A stretch of 64,000 bases of DNA from Massilia sp. NR 4-1. GTDB lineage: Bacteria > Pseudomonadota > Gammaproteobacteria > Burkholderiales > Burkholderiaceae_D. A model generated the notes under the pieces. It did no database searches and had not been told where the DNA came from. It worked only from the letters and a program-made list of their open reading frames with translations. Shown here in pieces: positions 32,032 to 41,142 of the stretch. The stretch spans positions 310,001 to 374,000 of the forward strand of contig NZ_CP012201.1 in NCBI RefSeq assembly GCF_001191005.1, given 5' to 3'. Both the position numbers and the translations under genes were made by a program. Each line of letters starts with the position of its first letter. Positions within the stretch are counted from its first letter, which is position 1.

Positions 32032-32080
32032 ATGTCCACCCTGGTGTCAGGCGCGGCCGCCGAGGCACCAGGGTGGACAT
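32032..32080. repeat. dispersed inverted repeat, copy 1
   Basis: Perfect 15-bp inverted repeat ATGTCCACCCTGGTG/CACCAGGGTGGACAT with a 19-base loop, between convergent genes. The left arm plus upstream bases (ATCAGAnAATGTCCAyCCTGG) recur at 39453, so this is a family of intergenic palindromes. No T run here; it may act as a bidirectional transcription or mRNA-end structure. Confidence 0.75.
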
Positions 32081-32109
32081 CGTTTGTACTAGACCAACGG
32101 GGAGGGGAC

Positions 32110-32949
32110 TTAGATTTCGAGGTTGTCGATGAGGCGGGTGGTGCCGAGCTTGGCAGCGGCGAGCACGACCAGCGGCGTGCCCTGGGCCAGGTCGCCGGCG
32201 GTCGGCGGCTGCAGGTCGTTGCGCTTGCGGATGGAGATGTAGTCGGGCTGCCAGCCGCGCTTGGCCAACTCGTCCATGGCCTTGTGCTCGAGCTGGAAGA
32301 TGTCGAGGTGGCCGGCGCGCATTTCCTCGGCGACGAAGTTCAGGCTTTGGTACAGGGCCGGGGCTTCGGCGCGTTCGGCGGCCGACAGGTACATATTGCG
32401 CGAGGACAGGGCCAGGCCGTCGTCGGCGCGCCAGGTTTCGGCGGCGATGATATTGGTCGGCAGCGCGAACTGGCGGCACATATTGCGCACGATCATGAGC
32501 TGCTGGTAATCCTTCTTGCCGAACACGGCCACGCGCGGTTGCACGCAGGACAGCAGCTTCAGCACCACGGTCGTGACGCCGGTGAAGAAGCCGGGGCGGA
32601 ATTCGCCTTCCAGGGTGTTGCCGAGGTCGTCCGGCGGGCGCACGCGGTATTCCTGCGGTTCCGGGTACATATCTTTTTCGGTCGGCGCGAACAGCACGTA
32701 GACGCCTTCCTTCTCCAGTTTTTCCACATCGGCCTGGAAGGTGCGCGGATATTTCTCGAAGTCTTCGTTCGGTCCGAACTGCAGGCGGTTGACGAAGATG
32801 GAGGCGACCACCGGGTCGCCATGCTTGCGTGCCAGACGCATCAGCGACAGGTGGCCTTCGTGCAGATTGCCCATGGTGGGGACGAAGGCGGTACGCAGTT
32901 GGCCGCTGAGCTGGTCGCGCAGTTCTTCGATGGAGGAGATGATTTTCAT
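32110..32949 (-). CDS. panC: pantoate-beta-alanine ligase
   Basis: 279-residue cytosolic enzyme joining pantoate and beta-alanine with ATP to make pantothenate. The HIGH-type motif is PTMGNLHEGHLSL, with further matches GVTTVVLKLL, VFGKKDYQQLMIVR and LALSSRNMYLS. One oddity: the usual FVNPLQF reads FVNRLQF. Last gene of the operon DUF3460-scpA-panC, 15 nt after scpA. Confidence 0.96.
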   Translation of the reverse strand: MKIISSIEELRDQLSGQLRTAFVPTMGNLHEGHLSLMRLARKHGDPVVASIFVNRLQFGPNEDFEKYPRTFQADVEKLEKEGVYVLFAPTEKDMYPEPQEYRVRPPDDLGNTLEGEFRPGFFTGVTTVVLKLLSCVQPRVAVFGKKDYQQLMIVRNMCRQFALPTNIIAAETWRADDGLALSSRNMYLSAAERAEAPALYQSLNFVAEEMRAGHLDIFQLEHKAMDELAKRGWQPDYISIRKRNDLQPPTAGDLAQGTPLVVLAAAKLGTTRLIDNLEI

Positions 32950-32964
32950 ATTGCTTTTGTTAGG

Positions 32965-33855
32965 TTAGGCAGGCGAATACGCCAGGCGCACATAAATCGG
33001 CGCGAACGGTTCGGCCTGTGTAATTTCAATCAGGGTTTCCTTGGCCAGTTCGAGCAGGGCAACAAAGTTGACCACCACCACGGGCACGCCCCCCGCCACG
33101 TCGAACAGGTCGGCAAATTCGACAAAGCGGCTCGATTGCAGCCGGCGCAGAATGCCCGTCATATGTTCGCGCACGGACAGTTCCTCGCGCGTGATCTTGT
33201 GGTGCTGCTTGAGCTTGGCCCTTTTCAGCAAGTCTTTCCAGGCCGCCTGCAGATCGTCGGCATTGACCTCGGGCCAGACCGGGATCAGGCTTTGCTCGAT
33301 GAAAATTTCGGCGCGCTGGAAATCGCGGTCAAGCTGGGGAATGCTGTTCAGGTCGTAGGCGGCCAGCTTGATCTGCTCGTATTCCAGCAGGCGCCGCACC
33401 AGTTCCGCGCGCGGGTCTTCCGCTTCCAGCTCGATATCGTGCTGGCGCTGCGGCAGCAGCATGCGCGACTTGATCTCGATCAGCATGGCTGCCATCAGCA
33501 GATATTCGGCCGCCAATTCCAGATTCGACAGACGGATCTGCTCGACGTATTTCAGATACTGCAGGGTGACCTGCGCCATCGGAATGTCGAGGATATTGAA
33601 GTTCTGCTTGCGGATCAGGTAGAGCAGCAGGTCGAGCGGGCCTTCAAACGCTTCCAGGAATATTTCCAGGGCGTCGGGCGGGATGTAGAGATCGTTCGGC
33701 AGGCGCAGCAGCGGCTCGCCGTAGAGGCGGGCATAAGCTGCGTCGGTGCTGGCGGCGTCGGCGGCATTGCCGCCGCCCGTTTCCACGCCGCCCGGTGCTT
33801 CGGTGTCGGCAGCGTCGCTCGCTGCCGCATCCTGCACCGCGTCTTTTGGCAACAT
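32965..33855 (-). CDS. scpA: segregation and condensation protein A
   Basis: 296-residue kleisin that bridges SMC with ScpB in chromosome organisation. After an Ala-rich N-terminal tail of about 50 residues comes the core: LEIFLEAFEGPLDLLLYLIR, NFNILDIPMAQVTLQYL and YLLMAAMLIEIKSRMLLP. The C-terminal winged-helix region is present. Downstream of DUF3460 by 18 nt. scpB and smc are not in the window. Confidence 0.95.
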   Translation of the reverse strand: MLPKDAVQDAAASDAADTEAPGGVETGGGNAADAASTDAAYARLYGEPLLRLPNDLYIPPDALEIFLEAFEGPLDLLLYLIRKQNFNILDIPMAQVTLQYLKYVEQIRLSNLELAAEYLLMAAMLIEIKSRMLLPQRQHDIELEAEDPRAELVRRLLEYEQIKLAAYDLNSIPQLDRDFQRAEIFIEQSLIPVWPEVNADDLQAAWKDLLKRAKLKQHHKITREELSVREHMTGILRRLQSSRFVEFADLFDVAGGVPVVVVNFVALLELAKETLIEITQAEPFAPIYVRLAYSPA

Positions 33856-33873
33856 CCCTTGCCGTCCCGGCTC

Positions 33874-34083
33874 TTACAGCTTGTTCTGGTACACGTAAGC
33901 TTGCTGTTTGATCGCCGATTCGCGCTGACGGGCTTGCTCGTCGAGCGGAGTCGGGGCCTTGTCCCACAGGATGGAACGGCCTTCACGCTGGCCTTCTTCG
34001 ATGGCCGGGTTCTTTTCCTTCAGCGCCTTGATGAACAGCGAGTGGTCCGACTCGTACATGCTATGTTGTTTGGAGAGTTTCAT
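33874..34083 (-). CDS. DUF3460 family protein
   Basis: Small soluble protein of unknown function, about 60-70 residues, recognised from the pattern MYES-FIKALKEKNPAIEEGQREGR-ILWDK and a QQAYVYQ tail. Two starts are possible: 34083 (used) and 34059 (MYESDH, nearer the family length). Neither has a clear Shine-Dalgarno. First gene of a conserved betaproteobacterial arrangement with scpA and panC. Confidence 0.8.
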   Translation of the reverse strand: MKLSKQHSMYESDHSLFIKALKEKNPAIEEGQREGRSILWDKAPTPLDEQARQRESAIKQQAYVYQNKL

Positions 34084-34194
34084 ATCGCAAAATAAGGTGA
34101 ATACCAAAGCGTATTTTACCGCGCCGCAGCGTGCCGGAGGGAATTTCTGTCGCCCACCTGCGACGTGGGGCGAATTCCGGTATGCTCTTTGTTC

Positions 34195-35100
34195 ATGAAT
34201 GCAAGACTTAATTTTTCGACAGTATTCCTGCTGATCGTGCCACCCCTGCTTTGGGCCGGCAACGTCGTCATCGGCCGCCTGGTGAATAGCCTAGTGCCGC
34301 CGATCACCTTGAATTTCCTGCGCTGGGCGATTGCTTTCCTGATTTTGCTGCCCCTGGCCGGCCCGATATTCCGCCGCGGCAGTTCCTTATGGCTGCACTG
34401 GCGCCGTTTTGCCTTGCTCGGTTTATTGGGCGTCGGTTTATATAATGCCCTGCAATATCTGGCGCTGCAAAGCTCGACCCCGATCAATGTGACGCTGGTG
34501 GCAGCCGGCATGCCGGTCTGGATGATGTTGACCGGCTGGCTGTTTTTCGGCGTGGCGGTCGCGCGCCGCCAGATTGTCGGGGCGATATTATCGATAGGCG
34601 GGGTATTGCTGGTGCTGGCGCGAGGGGAATTGGCGCATTTGCTCGAATTAAGGCTGGTGGCGGGCGATATATTCATGATTTTCGCCACCATCGCCTGGTC
34701 GATTTACAGCTGGCTATTAACCCGTTCGCAAGAACCGGCCGATATTCGCGCCAATTGGGCCAGTTTCCTGCTCGCGCAAGTGGGATTCGGCGTAGTCTGG
34801 TCGGGCTTATTCGCGGCGGGTGAATGGGCCTATACCGACGCGGTTATCCATTGGAATACCACCTTGTTTGCCGCGCTGGCCTATGTGTCGATTGGCCCGG
34901 CGATTATCGCTTTCCGCTGCTGGGGCACCGGCGTGCAGCGCGCCGGTCCGGCGGTAGCCGCGTTCTTCAGCAATCTGACGCCGCTGTTTGCCGCCGTCCT
35001 GTCCTCGGCCGTGCTGGGCGAGACGCCGCACCTCTATCATGCCATCGCCTTCCTGCTGATCGTCGGCGGCATCTTCGTTTCCTCGCGCCGCGCTGCTTAG
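34195..35100 (+). CDS. EamA/DMT family transporter
   Basis: 301-residue inner-membrane protein with ten predicted helices in two EamA repeats (PPLLWAGNVVIGRLVNSLVPP in the first, ATIAWSIYSWLLTRSQEP in the second). Likely exports a small metabolite; substrate unknown. The start at 34195 is preferred over an ATG 30 nt upstream because it gives a standard N-terminus. Codon use is more AT-rich than neighbours (TTA and ATA codons occur), which may hint at a different history. Divergent from DUF3460 and convergent with the GNAT gene. Confidence 0.9.
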   Translation: MNARLNFSTVFLLIVPPLLWAGNVVIGRLVNSLVPPITLNFLRWAIAFLILLPLAGPIFRRGSSLWLHWRRFALLGLLGVGLYNALQYLALQSSTPINVTLVAAGMPVWMMLTGWLFFGVAVARRQIVGAILSIGGVLLVLARGELAHLLELRLVAGDIFMIFATIAWSIYSWLLTRSQEPADIRANWASFLLAQVGFGVVWSGLFAAGEWAYTDAVIHWNTTLFAALAYVSIGPAIIAFRCWGTGVQRAGPAVAAFFSNLTPLFAAVLSSAVLGETPHLYHAIAFLLIVGGIFVSSRRAA

Positions 35101-35149
35101 GCGAACCAGTTTCCGGCGCATTCGCGCCAAGTTCTGGCTTGGTAGGGAC

Positions 35150-35174
35150 AAAAAAACGCGCCGGGCGGCGCGTT
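35150..35174 (-). terminator. rho-independent terminator after the GNAT gene
   Basis: On the minus strand, AACGCGCC (35174-35167) and GGCGCGTT (35162-35155) form an 8-bp stem with a 4-base loop and a run of T follows. It lies 6 nt past the GNAT stop. Confidence 0.85.
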
Positions 35175-35180
35175 GACGGC

Positions 35181-35660
35181 TCAGGAGCGCAAGGTGCGCC
35201 GCATGACCAGCGGCGATGGCTCCAGCGGATTGGCGTGGGAATATTCCAATTCTTCCGCCAACTCGAATTCAAAGGCGGAATAGAAGTCGATCAATTTAGG
35301 CTGATCGCTGCGCACGGCAAGCCGCAATTCTTCTACGCCAATTGCCAGGCTATGATGAATCACCGCTTCCAATAAATGCTGGGATAAATTACTGCCGCGA
35401 TATTCCGGCAATACGCCCATGCGCAGGATTTCCCAGACATCGGGTTCCGCATCCAGCGGCAGCCAGCGCACCGAGCCGATCGGCTTTTCATCGACCAGCA
35501 AAATAAAACCGCCGCCGTCGCGCAAATGCTGGGCGACGAAGACGGCGGTTTCACGGTGGCCGCTGGAAGTGACATTAACCTTGCCGGCCCACGCGGCGCG
35601 CGTGAGGTCGGCAAGTAATTGGGCATCGTCGCTACCAGCTTCGCGCACCACTATATTCAT
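35181..35660 (-). CDS. GNAT family N-acetyltransferase
   Basis: 159-residue acetyl-CoA-dependent transferase. N-terminal IVVREAGSDDAQLLADLTRAAW, central SVRWLPLD and the acetyl-CoA-binding segment MGVLPEYRGSNLSQHLLEAVIHH. Acceptor unknown. It starts 12 nt after the metG stop and so may be co-transcribed with metG. A perfect terminator follows. Slightly AT-richer than metG. Confidence 0.88.
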   Translation of the reverse strand: MNIVVREAGSDDAQLLADLTRAAWAGKVNVTSSGHRETAVFVAQHLRDGGGFILLVDEKPIGSVRWLPLDAEPDVWEILRMGVLPEYRGSNLSQHLLEAVIHHSLAIGVEELRLAVRSDQPKLIDFYSAFEFELAEELEYSHANPLEPSPLVMRRTLRS

Positions 35661-35672
35661 TGCAATAACCTT

Positions 35673-37799
35673 TTAGCCGATGCGCATGCCTGGTTCGGCA
35701 CCCGGCCATGGATTCAGGATATACAGGCCGGGATTGGCCTTTTCATCCGCCGCCGAAGCAGCCAATACCATGCCTTCGGAAATGCCGAATTTCATTTTGC
35801 GCGGCGCCAGATTGGCGACCATGACCGTCAATTTACCGATCAGGTCTTCCGGTTTATAAGCCGCTTTAATGCCGGAGAAGACATTGCGGTGGCGGCCTTC
35901 GCCCACATCCAGGGTCAGGCGCAGCAGCTTGTCGGAACCTTCGACGTGTTCGCAATTGACGATCTTGGCCACGCGCAGGTCGATCTTGGCGAAATCGTCG
36001 ATCTTGATTTCCGGCGCCAGCTCTTCGATGCCGGTAGCTGCTGCGGCGGCTTCGGCGGCGGCCGGCGCGGCGGCAGCCTGCTGGGCAGGCGCATCGAACA
36101 GATCTTCGATCATCTTGGCGTCGACGCGGGTCATCAGATGCTCGTAGGCGCCGATGGTGCGGCCCAGCATGGTCTTGTAGACGGCGCCGGAAGCGACTTC
36201 GGTATCGGCCCACACCATGCGCTCATCCTTGAGGAATTTGCGCACATTGGCGGCCACGCCCGGCAGCACCGGCGACAGCAGGATGGCCAGCTGGCGGAAC
36301 AGGATCAGGGCCGTGGTGCAGACTTCATGCAGTTCGGCGGTTTTCTCGGCGTCTTTGGCCAGCACCCATGGCTTGTTCTCGTCCACGTACTGGTTGGCGG
36401 CGTCGGCGATTTCCATGATTTCGCGCAGTGCCTTGCCGAATTCGCGGTTCTCGAAGTTGTGCGCGATGCTGGCCTGGCGTTCCTTGCCCTCGGCCGACAG
36501 CAGGGCGCGCTTGATCCAGTCCTGGGCCGACGGCGACAGTTCGCTCGCCAGTTTGCCGTCGAATTTCTTGGCGATAAAGCCGGCGCAACGGCTGGCGATG
36601 TTGACGAATTTGCCGATCAGGTCGGAATTCACGCGCGCCACGAAGTCGTCGCCGGTGAAGTCCAGGTCTTCCACCTTGGAATTGAGCTTGAAGGCGATGT
36701 AGTAGCGCAGCCACTCCGGATTCATACCCAGGTTCAGGTAGCGCAGCGGCGAAATGCCGGTGCCGCGCGACTTGGACATTTTTTCATTGTTCACGGTCAG
36801 GTGACCGTGCACATTGACTTTCAGCTTCTCGATCACCGGATGGTCGGCGAATTTCAGCATGGCCGGCCAGAACAGCAGGTGGAAGGAGACGATATCCTTG
36901 CCGATGAAGTGGATCTGTTCGGTGGCCGGATCGTTCAGCAGGGCGTTGAAGTCCATGCCCTGTTTTTCGCAATAATTCTTCAGGCTGGCCAGATAGCCAA
37001 CCGGCGCGTCCAGCCACACATAGAAGAACTTGCCCGGCGCGTCCGGAATCGGGATGCCGAAGTAGGGCGCATCGCGCGAAATATCCCAGTCGGCCAGCTT
37101 TTCGCCGGCTTCGCCCAGCCACTCACTGACCTTGTTGACCATTTCCGGCTGCAAGCGGCCTGGCGTGTTCAGCCAGTCGCGCAGGAATTCGAAGCAGCGC
37201 GGATCGGACAGCTTGAAGAAGTACTGCTCGGACGGCTTCAGGATCGGCGTGGCATTGGTGAAGACCGAGAACGGGTTCACCAGCTCGGTCGGCTGGTAAG
37301 CGGCGCCGCAGACCTCGCAGTTATCGCCGTACTGGTCCTTGGCGTGGCATTTCGGGCACTCGCCCTTGATATTGCGGTCGGCCAGGAACATGCCTTTGAC
37401 CGGATCGTAGAAGCGGTCGACGGTCTTGGTCTGGATCAGGCCGGCGTCGCGCAGCTTGCGGTAGATGCCCTGGGACAGCTCGACGTTTTCCGGCGAATCG
37501 GTGGAATACCAGTTATCGAAGGCGATGTGGAAGCCGTCCAGGTACTGGGCGCGGCCGGCCGCGATCTTGGCCACGAATTCCTGGGGCGTGATGCCTTCCT
37601 TTTCGGCCGCGATCATGATCGGCGTGCCGTGGGTATCGTCGGCGCCGACGAAATGCACTTCGCGCAGGCCGTTGCCTTCGCTCTGCATTCGCTGGAAACG
37701 AACCCAGATGTCGGCCTGGATGTATTCCATCATATGGCCGATGTGGAAGGCAGCGTTTGCGTAGGGCAGGGCAGTAGTGACGAACAGCTTGCGGGTCAT
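35673..37799 (-). CDS. metG: methionine-tRNA ligase
   Basis: 708-residue class I synthetase charging tRNA-Met. HIGH motif at 19-22 (AAFHIGHMMEY), zinc cysteines in CPKCHAKDQYGDNCEVCG, KMSKS at 340-344, anticodon-binding region, and a C-terminal EMAP/Trbp111-like tRNA-binding domain (LRVAKIVNCEHVEGSDKLL) for dimerisation. Full length for the long bacterial form. Divergent from apbC. Confidence 0.98.
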   Translation of the reverse strand: MTRKLFVTTALPYANAAFHIGHMMEYIQADIWVRFQRMQSEGNGLREVHFVGADDTHGTPIMIAAEKEGITPQEFVAKIAAGRAQYLDGFHIAFDNWYSTDSPENVELSQGIYRKLRDAGLIQTKTVDRFYDPVKGMFLADRNIKGECPKCHAKDQYGDNCEVCGAAYQPTELVNPFSVFTNATPILKPSEQYFFKLSDPRCFEFLRDWLNTPGRLQPEMVNKVSEWLGEAGEKLADWDISRDAPYFGIPIPDAPGKFFYVWLDAPVGYLASLKNYCEKQGMDFNALLNDPATEQIHFIGKDIVSFHLLFWPAMLKFADHPVIEKLKVNVHGHLTVNNEKMSKSRGTGISPLRYLNLGMNPEWLRYYIAFKLNSKVEDLDFTGDDFVARVNSDLIGKFVNIASRCAGFIAKKFDGKLASELSPSAQDWIKRALLSAEGKERQASIAHNFENREFGKALREIMEIADAANQYVDENKPWVLAKDAEKTAELHEVCTTALILFRQLAILLSPVLPGVAANVRKFLKDERMVWADTEVASGAVYKTMLGRTIGAYEHLMTRVDAKMIEDLFDAPAQQAAAAPAAAEAAAAATGIEELAPEIKIDDFAKIDLRVAKIVNCEHVEGSDKLLRLTLDVGEGRHRNVFSGIKAAYKPEDLIGKLTVMVANLAPRKMKFGISEGMVLAASAADEKANPGLYILNPWPGAEPGMRIG

Positions 37800-37832
37800 G
37801 GTTAGTGCGCTTGTTGGGTGAATAAAAGAAGC

Positions 37833-37841
37833 ATTTTACCA
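37833..37841 (-). promoter_or_regulatory. extended -10 promoter of metG
   Basis: Minus-strand TGG-TAAAAT, 34 bp before the metG ATG. The -35 is weak. Would give a leader of roughly 27 nt. Confidence 0.4.
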
Positions 37842-37932
37842 GCGGACGGCGGCGCTGCGCAGCTTGCGCGGGCTGCACCATGTAAAAGTGTCCATTTTGC
37901 GCTAGACTGCGGCATCACCAACGGAGATTCAC

Positions 37933-39021
37933 ATGAGCATCACAGTAGAAGACGTCAAGGCAGCGCTGGCCACAGTTATCGATCCGAACACGGGCAAGGA
38001 CTTCGTATCCTCCAAATGCGTACGCAAGCTGCAAGTCGAGGGCGGCACGGTCAGCCTGGAAATCGAGCTGGGCTACCCGGCGCGCAGCCAGATCGACGGC
38101 CTGCGCGCGAGCGTGCTGGCGGCCCTGGCCCCGGTCGCCGGCGCCGACAAGATCAGCCTGAATATCTACAGCAAGATCATTTCCCATGCCGTGCAGCGCG
38201 GCTTGAAGCTGCTGCCGAACGTGAAGAATATCATTGCCGTCGCCTCGGGCAAGGGCGGTGTGGGCAAATCCACCACAGCCGTCAACCTGGCCCTGGCGCT
38301 GGCCGCCGAAGGCGCGTCGGTGGGCGTGCTGGATGCCGATATCTACGGTCCTTCGCAGCCGATGATGCTGGGCGTGAGCGGCCGTCCCGGCACGCGCGAC
38401 GGCAAGACCATGGAGCCGATGGAAAACCACGGCGTGCAAGTGTCCTCGATCGGCTTCCTGATCGATCCGGACGAGCCGATGGTATGGCGCGGCCCGATGG
38501 TCACGCAAGCGCTGCAGCAGCTGCTGGAGCAGACCAACTGGCGCGACCTCGATTACCTGATCGTCGACATGCCGCCCGGCACCGGCGATATCCAATTGAC
38601 CTTGTCGCAGAAAGTGCCGGTGACGGGCGCCGTGATCGTCACCACGCCGCAGGACATCGCCCTGCTGGATGCGCGCAAAGGCCTGAAAATGTTCGAGAAA
38701 GTCGGCATTCCGATCCTCGGCGTGGTGGAGAATATGAGCACCCACACTTGCTCCAACTGCGGCCACACCGAGCAGATCTTCGGCGAAGGCGGCGGCAAGA
38801 AGATGTGTGCCGACTTCGACACCGAATTCCTCGGCTCCCTGCCGCTGACCATGGCCATCCGCGAGCAGACCGATTCGGGCAAGCCGACCGTGGTCGCCGA
38901 TCCGGAAGGCAAGGTCGCTGCCGTGTACAAGGAAATCGCGCGCAAGGTCGCGGTGAAAGTGGCTGAAAAAGCCAAGGATATGAGCAGCAAGTTCCCCAGC
39001 ATAGTAATCAAAAACGACTAA
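37933..39021 (+). CDS. apbC: iron-sulfur cluster carrier ApbC/Mrp
   Basis: 362-residue P-loop ATPase of the Mrp/NBP35 family that carries Fe-S clusters to apoproteins. N-terminal MIP18-like domain (about 1-80), deviant Walker A SGKGGVGKSTTAV (105-117), VDMPPGTGDIQLTL, and the cluster-binding CSNCGH. GGAG upstream of the ATG. Followed 11 nt later by the DUF4399 gene. Confidence 0.96.
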   Translation: MSITVEDVKAALATVIDPNTGKDFVSSKCVRKLQVEGGTVSLEIELGYPARSQIDGLRASVLAALAPVAGADKISLNIYSKIISHAVQRGLKLLPNVKNIIAVASGKGGVGKSTTAVNLALALAAEGASVGVLDADIYGPSQPMMLGVSGRPGTRDGKTMEPMENHGVQVSSIGFLIDPDEPMVWRGPMVTQALQQLLEQTNWRDLDYLIVDMPPGTGDIQLTLSQKVPVTGAVIVTTPQDIALLDARKGLKMFEKVGIPILGVVENMSTHTCSNCGHTEQIFGEGGGKKMCADFDTEFLGSLPLTMAIREQTDSGKPTVVADPEGKVAAVYKEIARKVAVKVAEKAKDMSSKFPSIVIKND

Positions 39022-39032
39022 GGAGATATGTA

Positions 39033-39437
39033 ATGCGCAAACAGCAAGTGATGGTTCGCCTGGCGGCAGCCGCAGCCCTGGCCATGGCTTCGTTCGGCGC
39101 GGCGGCGCAATCGGTATCGTTTATCGAGCCGGTTGACGGCGCCACGGTGAGCAGCCCGTTCAAGGTCAAGTTCGCCGTCAGCGGCATGGAAGTCAAGCCT
39201 GCGGGCGAGATGGCCGCCAACACCGGCCACCACCACCTGCTGATCAATGGCGAAAGCATGAAAGCCGGCGAGTCCATCCCCTTCGACGACAACCACCTGC
39301 ACTTCGGCAAAGGCCAGACCGAAGCCGAAGTCAAGCTTCCGCCCGGCAAATACAAGCTCACCATGCAGTTCGCCAACGGCGCCCACCAAAGCTACGGCGC
39401 CGGCCTCAGCAAGACCATCAACGTCACCGTCAAATAA
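39033..39437 (+). CDS. DUF4399 periplasmic protein
   Basis: 134 residues with a signal peptide (about 1-26, ending GAAAQ). The DUF4399 domain shows VSFIEPVDGATVSSPFKVKF, NTGHHHLLIN and LHFGKGQTEAEVKLPPGKY; the HHH cluster suggests metal binding, but no function is established. Preceded by GGAG and coupled closely to apbC. A palindromic repeat with T run ends the transcript. Confidence 0.85.
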   Translation: MRKQQVMVRLAAAAALAMASFGAAAQSVSFIEPVDGATVSSPFKVKFAVSGMEVKPAGEMAANTGHHHLLINGESMKAGESIPFDDNHLHFGKGQTEAEVKLPPGKYKLTMQFANGAHQSYGAGLSKTINVTVK

Positions 39438-39456
39438 GCCGTTTGATCCGCATCAG

Positions 39457-39501
39457 AAAATGTCCATCCTGGCGCCTGGCGTCAGGGTGGACATTTTTTT
39501 T
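39457..39501 (+). terminator. dispersed inverted repeat, copy 2, acting as terminator
   Basis: Stem of 15 bp (39457-39471 with 39483-39497, one G-U pair) around an 11-base loop, ending in eight T. The left arm shares ATCAGAnAATGTCCAyCCTGG with the element at 32026-32046, so the terminator is a member of the same repeat family. Confidence 0.82.
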
Positions 39502-39519
39502 GGCAAATCCAAGGCGGGC

Positions 39520-40953
39520 TTACTTGAGGCGGGTGAAGGCGGTGGTGGTGGTGCCGATGAGGGCGCGGCCGCTGTTGCTGCTGTCGAAGCGCAGTTCGAG
39601 GTCCTGCGAACTGAGGAAGTAGGCGCCGTTGCCCGCGCTGTAGAGGGTTTCGGGGTCGCTTTGTCCAACGGCGATGGTCAGGCCTTCGCCGGAGCGGGCG
39701 ATCTGGAATTCGTTGGCGCCGAGCTGGTAGTGGCCGGGTAGCTGCTGGATCGCGCTGGCATCCAGCGCGACGGCGCGGCGCTCGCGGCTGCGGTGGGTGG
39801 GCCAGTTGTATTCGGCGGCGATGGCAGCGACCAGTTGGTGGATGAGCTCGCTGCCGCGCTCGCCATTGCTCATGATGACCAGGCCGTCGCCGCGCTCGGT
39901 GTAGGCGATCAGGCGGTTGCGGTAGCCTTCGTTCGAGCCGCCATGGCTGAAGGTCTGGGCCTGGCCTTCGCCGGCCATGCGCAGGCCGAGGCTGAAGTCG
40001 TCCAGCACGGGATTGAGCATGAGGTTGGCCATGGTTTGCGAGAGCACATGGTTGGCCTGTCCGGCGGCCGAGCGGCGCAGTTCGATGGCGAAACGGGCGA
40101 CGTCGCTGGGCGTGGTCCACAGGCCGGCCGCGGCCAGCTCGGGGTAGGTATGCGGGCCGCCGGCGACCGGTTTGCCCTGGCGGTCGTGCGGCAGGGCGGC
40201 GCGCGCCAGGCGGGCCGGGGACAGCGGCTGTTCGAAGCTGCTGTCGGCCATGCCGATGGGTTTCAGCACCGTGCTGTCCATCAGGGCGGCGAAGCCTTCG
40301 GGACTTTTCTGCGTCATCACGTATTGCACCACGGTGTAGCCGCCGCCGGAGTAGCGCCACACGCTGCCCGGACGGGTGCTGACGTGTACGCCGCGCGAGT
40401 TGGCCGGCGCGGCGCCGTTCAGGATCTGCACCAGCTGCGGCACCGGTTTGCCGGCGGCATAGCCGGCGAAGCCGCTGACCGTGGTGCCGCCCGTGTGCGA
40501 CAGCAACTGGCGCAGGGTGACGGGGGAGTTGTCGATGTCCTTGGGCAGTTTCCAGAACGTGGTGTAGCTGTTGATGTCGCGGTCCAGTGCCAGCTTGCCG
40601 TCTTCCACCAGTTTCAGGGCGGCCATGGCCGTCACCGGCTTGCTGATGGAGGCGGCCTGGAATAGCGTGGCCGGGGTGATGGCCGGCCCGCCCGCATACG
40701 CCACGCCATAGCCTTTGGCCCACTCGATCTCGCCGCCGTGGATCACGGCGATGCTCACGCCCGGCACGCCAAGCCGCGCCATTTCCTCGCTCAGCTTGCG
40801 CTTGGCCGGCGCCATGCCCTGCACCGTGACGGCCGGCAGCAGCCCTTGTTCGATATTGGCGATATGCCGCTCCAGCAGCGGGTTGGCGGTATCTGCGGCA
40901 AAAGCGGGCAGGGCGGCGAGCAGCGCGAGGGCGGCGGGGAGGCGGACGACCAT
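39520..40953 (-). CDS. secreted serine hydrolase (class C beta-lactamase/esterase family)
   Basis: 477 residues starting at 40953 with AGGAG 5 nt upstream, giving a signal peptide (MVVRLPAALALLAALPAFA). The family motifs are SISK (SxxK nucleophile), YSGGGY in the YxN position and SHGGSNEGY. A C-terminal lipocalin-like extension follows. Substrate cannot be told: D-aminopeptidase, esterase or a beta-lactamase-like role are all possible. The longer frame upstream of 40953 has no signal peptide and is not used. Confidence 0.88.
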   Translation of the reverse strand: MVVRLPAALALLAALPAFAADTANPLLERHIANIEQGLLPAVTVQGMAPAKRKLSEEMARLGVPGVSIAVIHGGEIEWAKGYGVAYAGGPAITPATLFQAASISKPVTAMAALKLVEDGKLALDRDINSYTTFWKLPKDIDNSPVTLRQLLSHTGGTTVSGFAGYAAGKPVPQLVQILNGAAPANSRGVHVSTRPGSVWRYSGGGYTVVQYVMTQKSPEGFAALMDSTVLKPIGMADSSFEQPLSPARLARAALPHDRQGKPVAGGPHTYPELAAAGLWTTPSDVARFAIELRRSAAGQANHVLSQTMANLMLNPVLDDFSLGLRMAGEGQAQTFSHGGSNEGYRNRLIAYTERGDGLVIMSNGERGSELIHQLVAAIAAEYNWPTHRSRERRAVALDASAIQQLPGHYQLGANEFQIARSGEGLTIAVGQSDPETLYSAGNGAYFLSSQDLELRFDSSNSGRALIGTTTTAFTRLK

Positions 40954-41142
40954 GGGTTCTCCTGAGGTGTTTTCGGCTGAGTATATGTGAAGCCGCCCGT
41001 CCTTGCTTGCCGTCATGATTACCTTATCGCCCCGGCGCCACAACGGCGGCGGCCCGCCATCCGATTAATGTATGGGCCGGCATGCTGCCCGTGCGCCGCC
41101 TGTAATAAAATACCGCCTTTACCCTATTCGCTTTCTAACGAG

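Noticed and set aside
35619..37805. 728-codon frame antisense to metG
   Set aside because: Shadow of a clear methionyl-tRNA synthetase gene.
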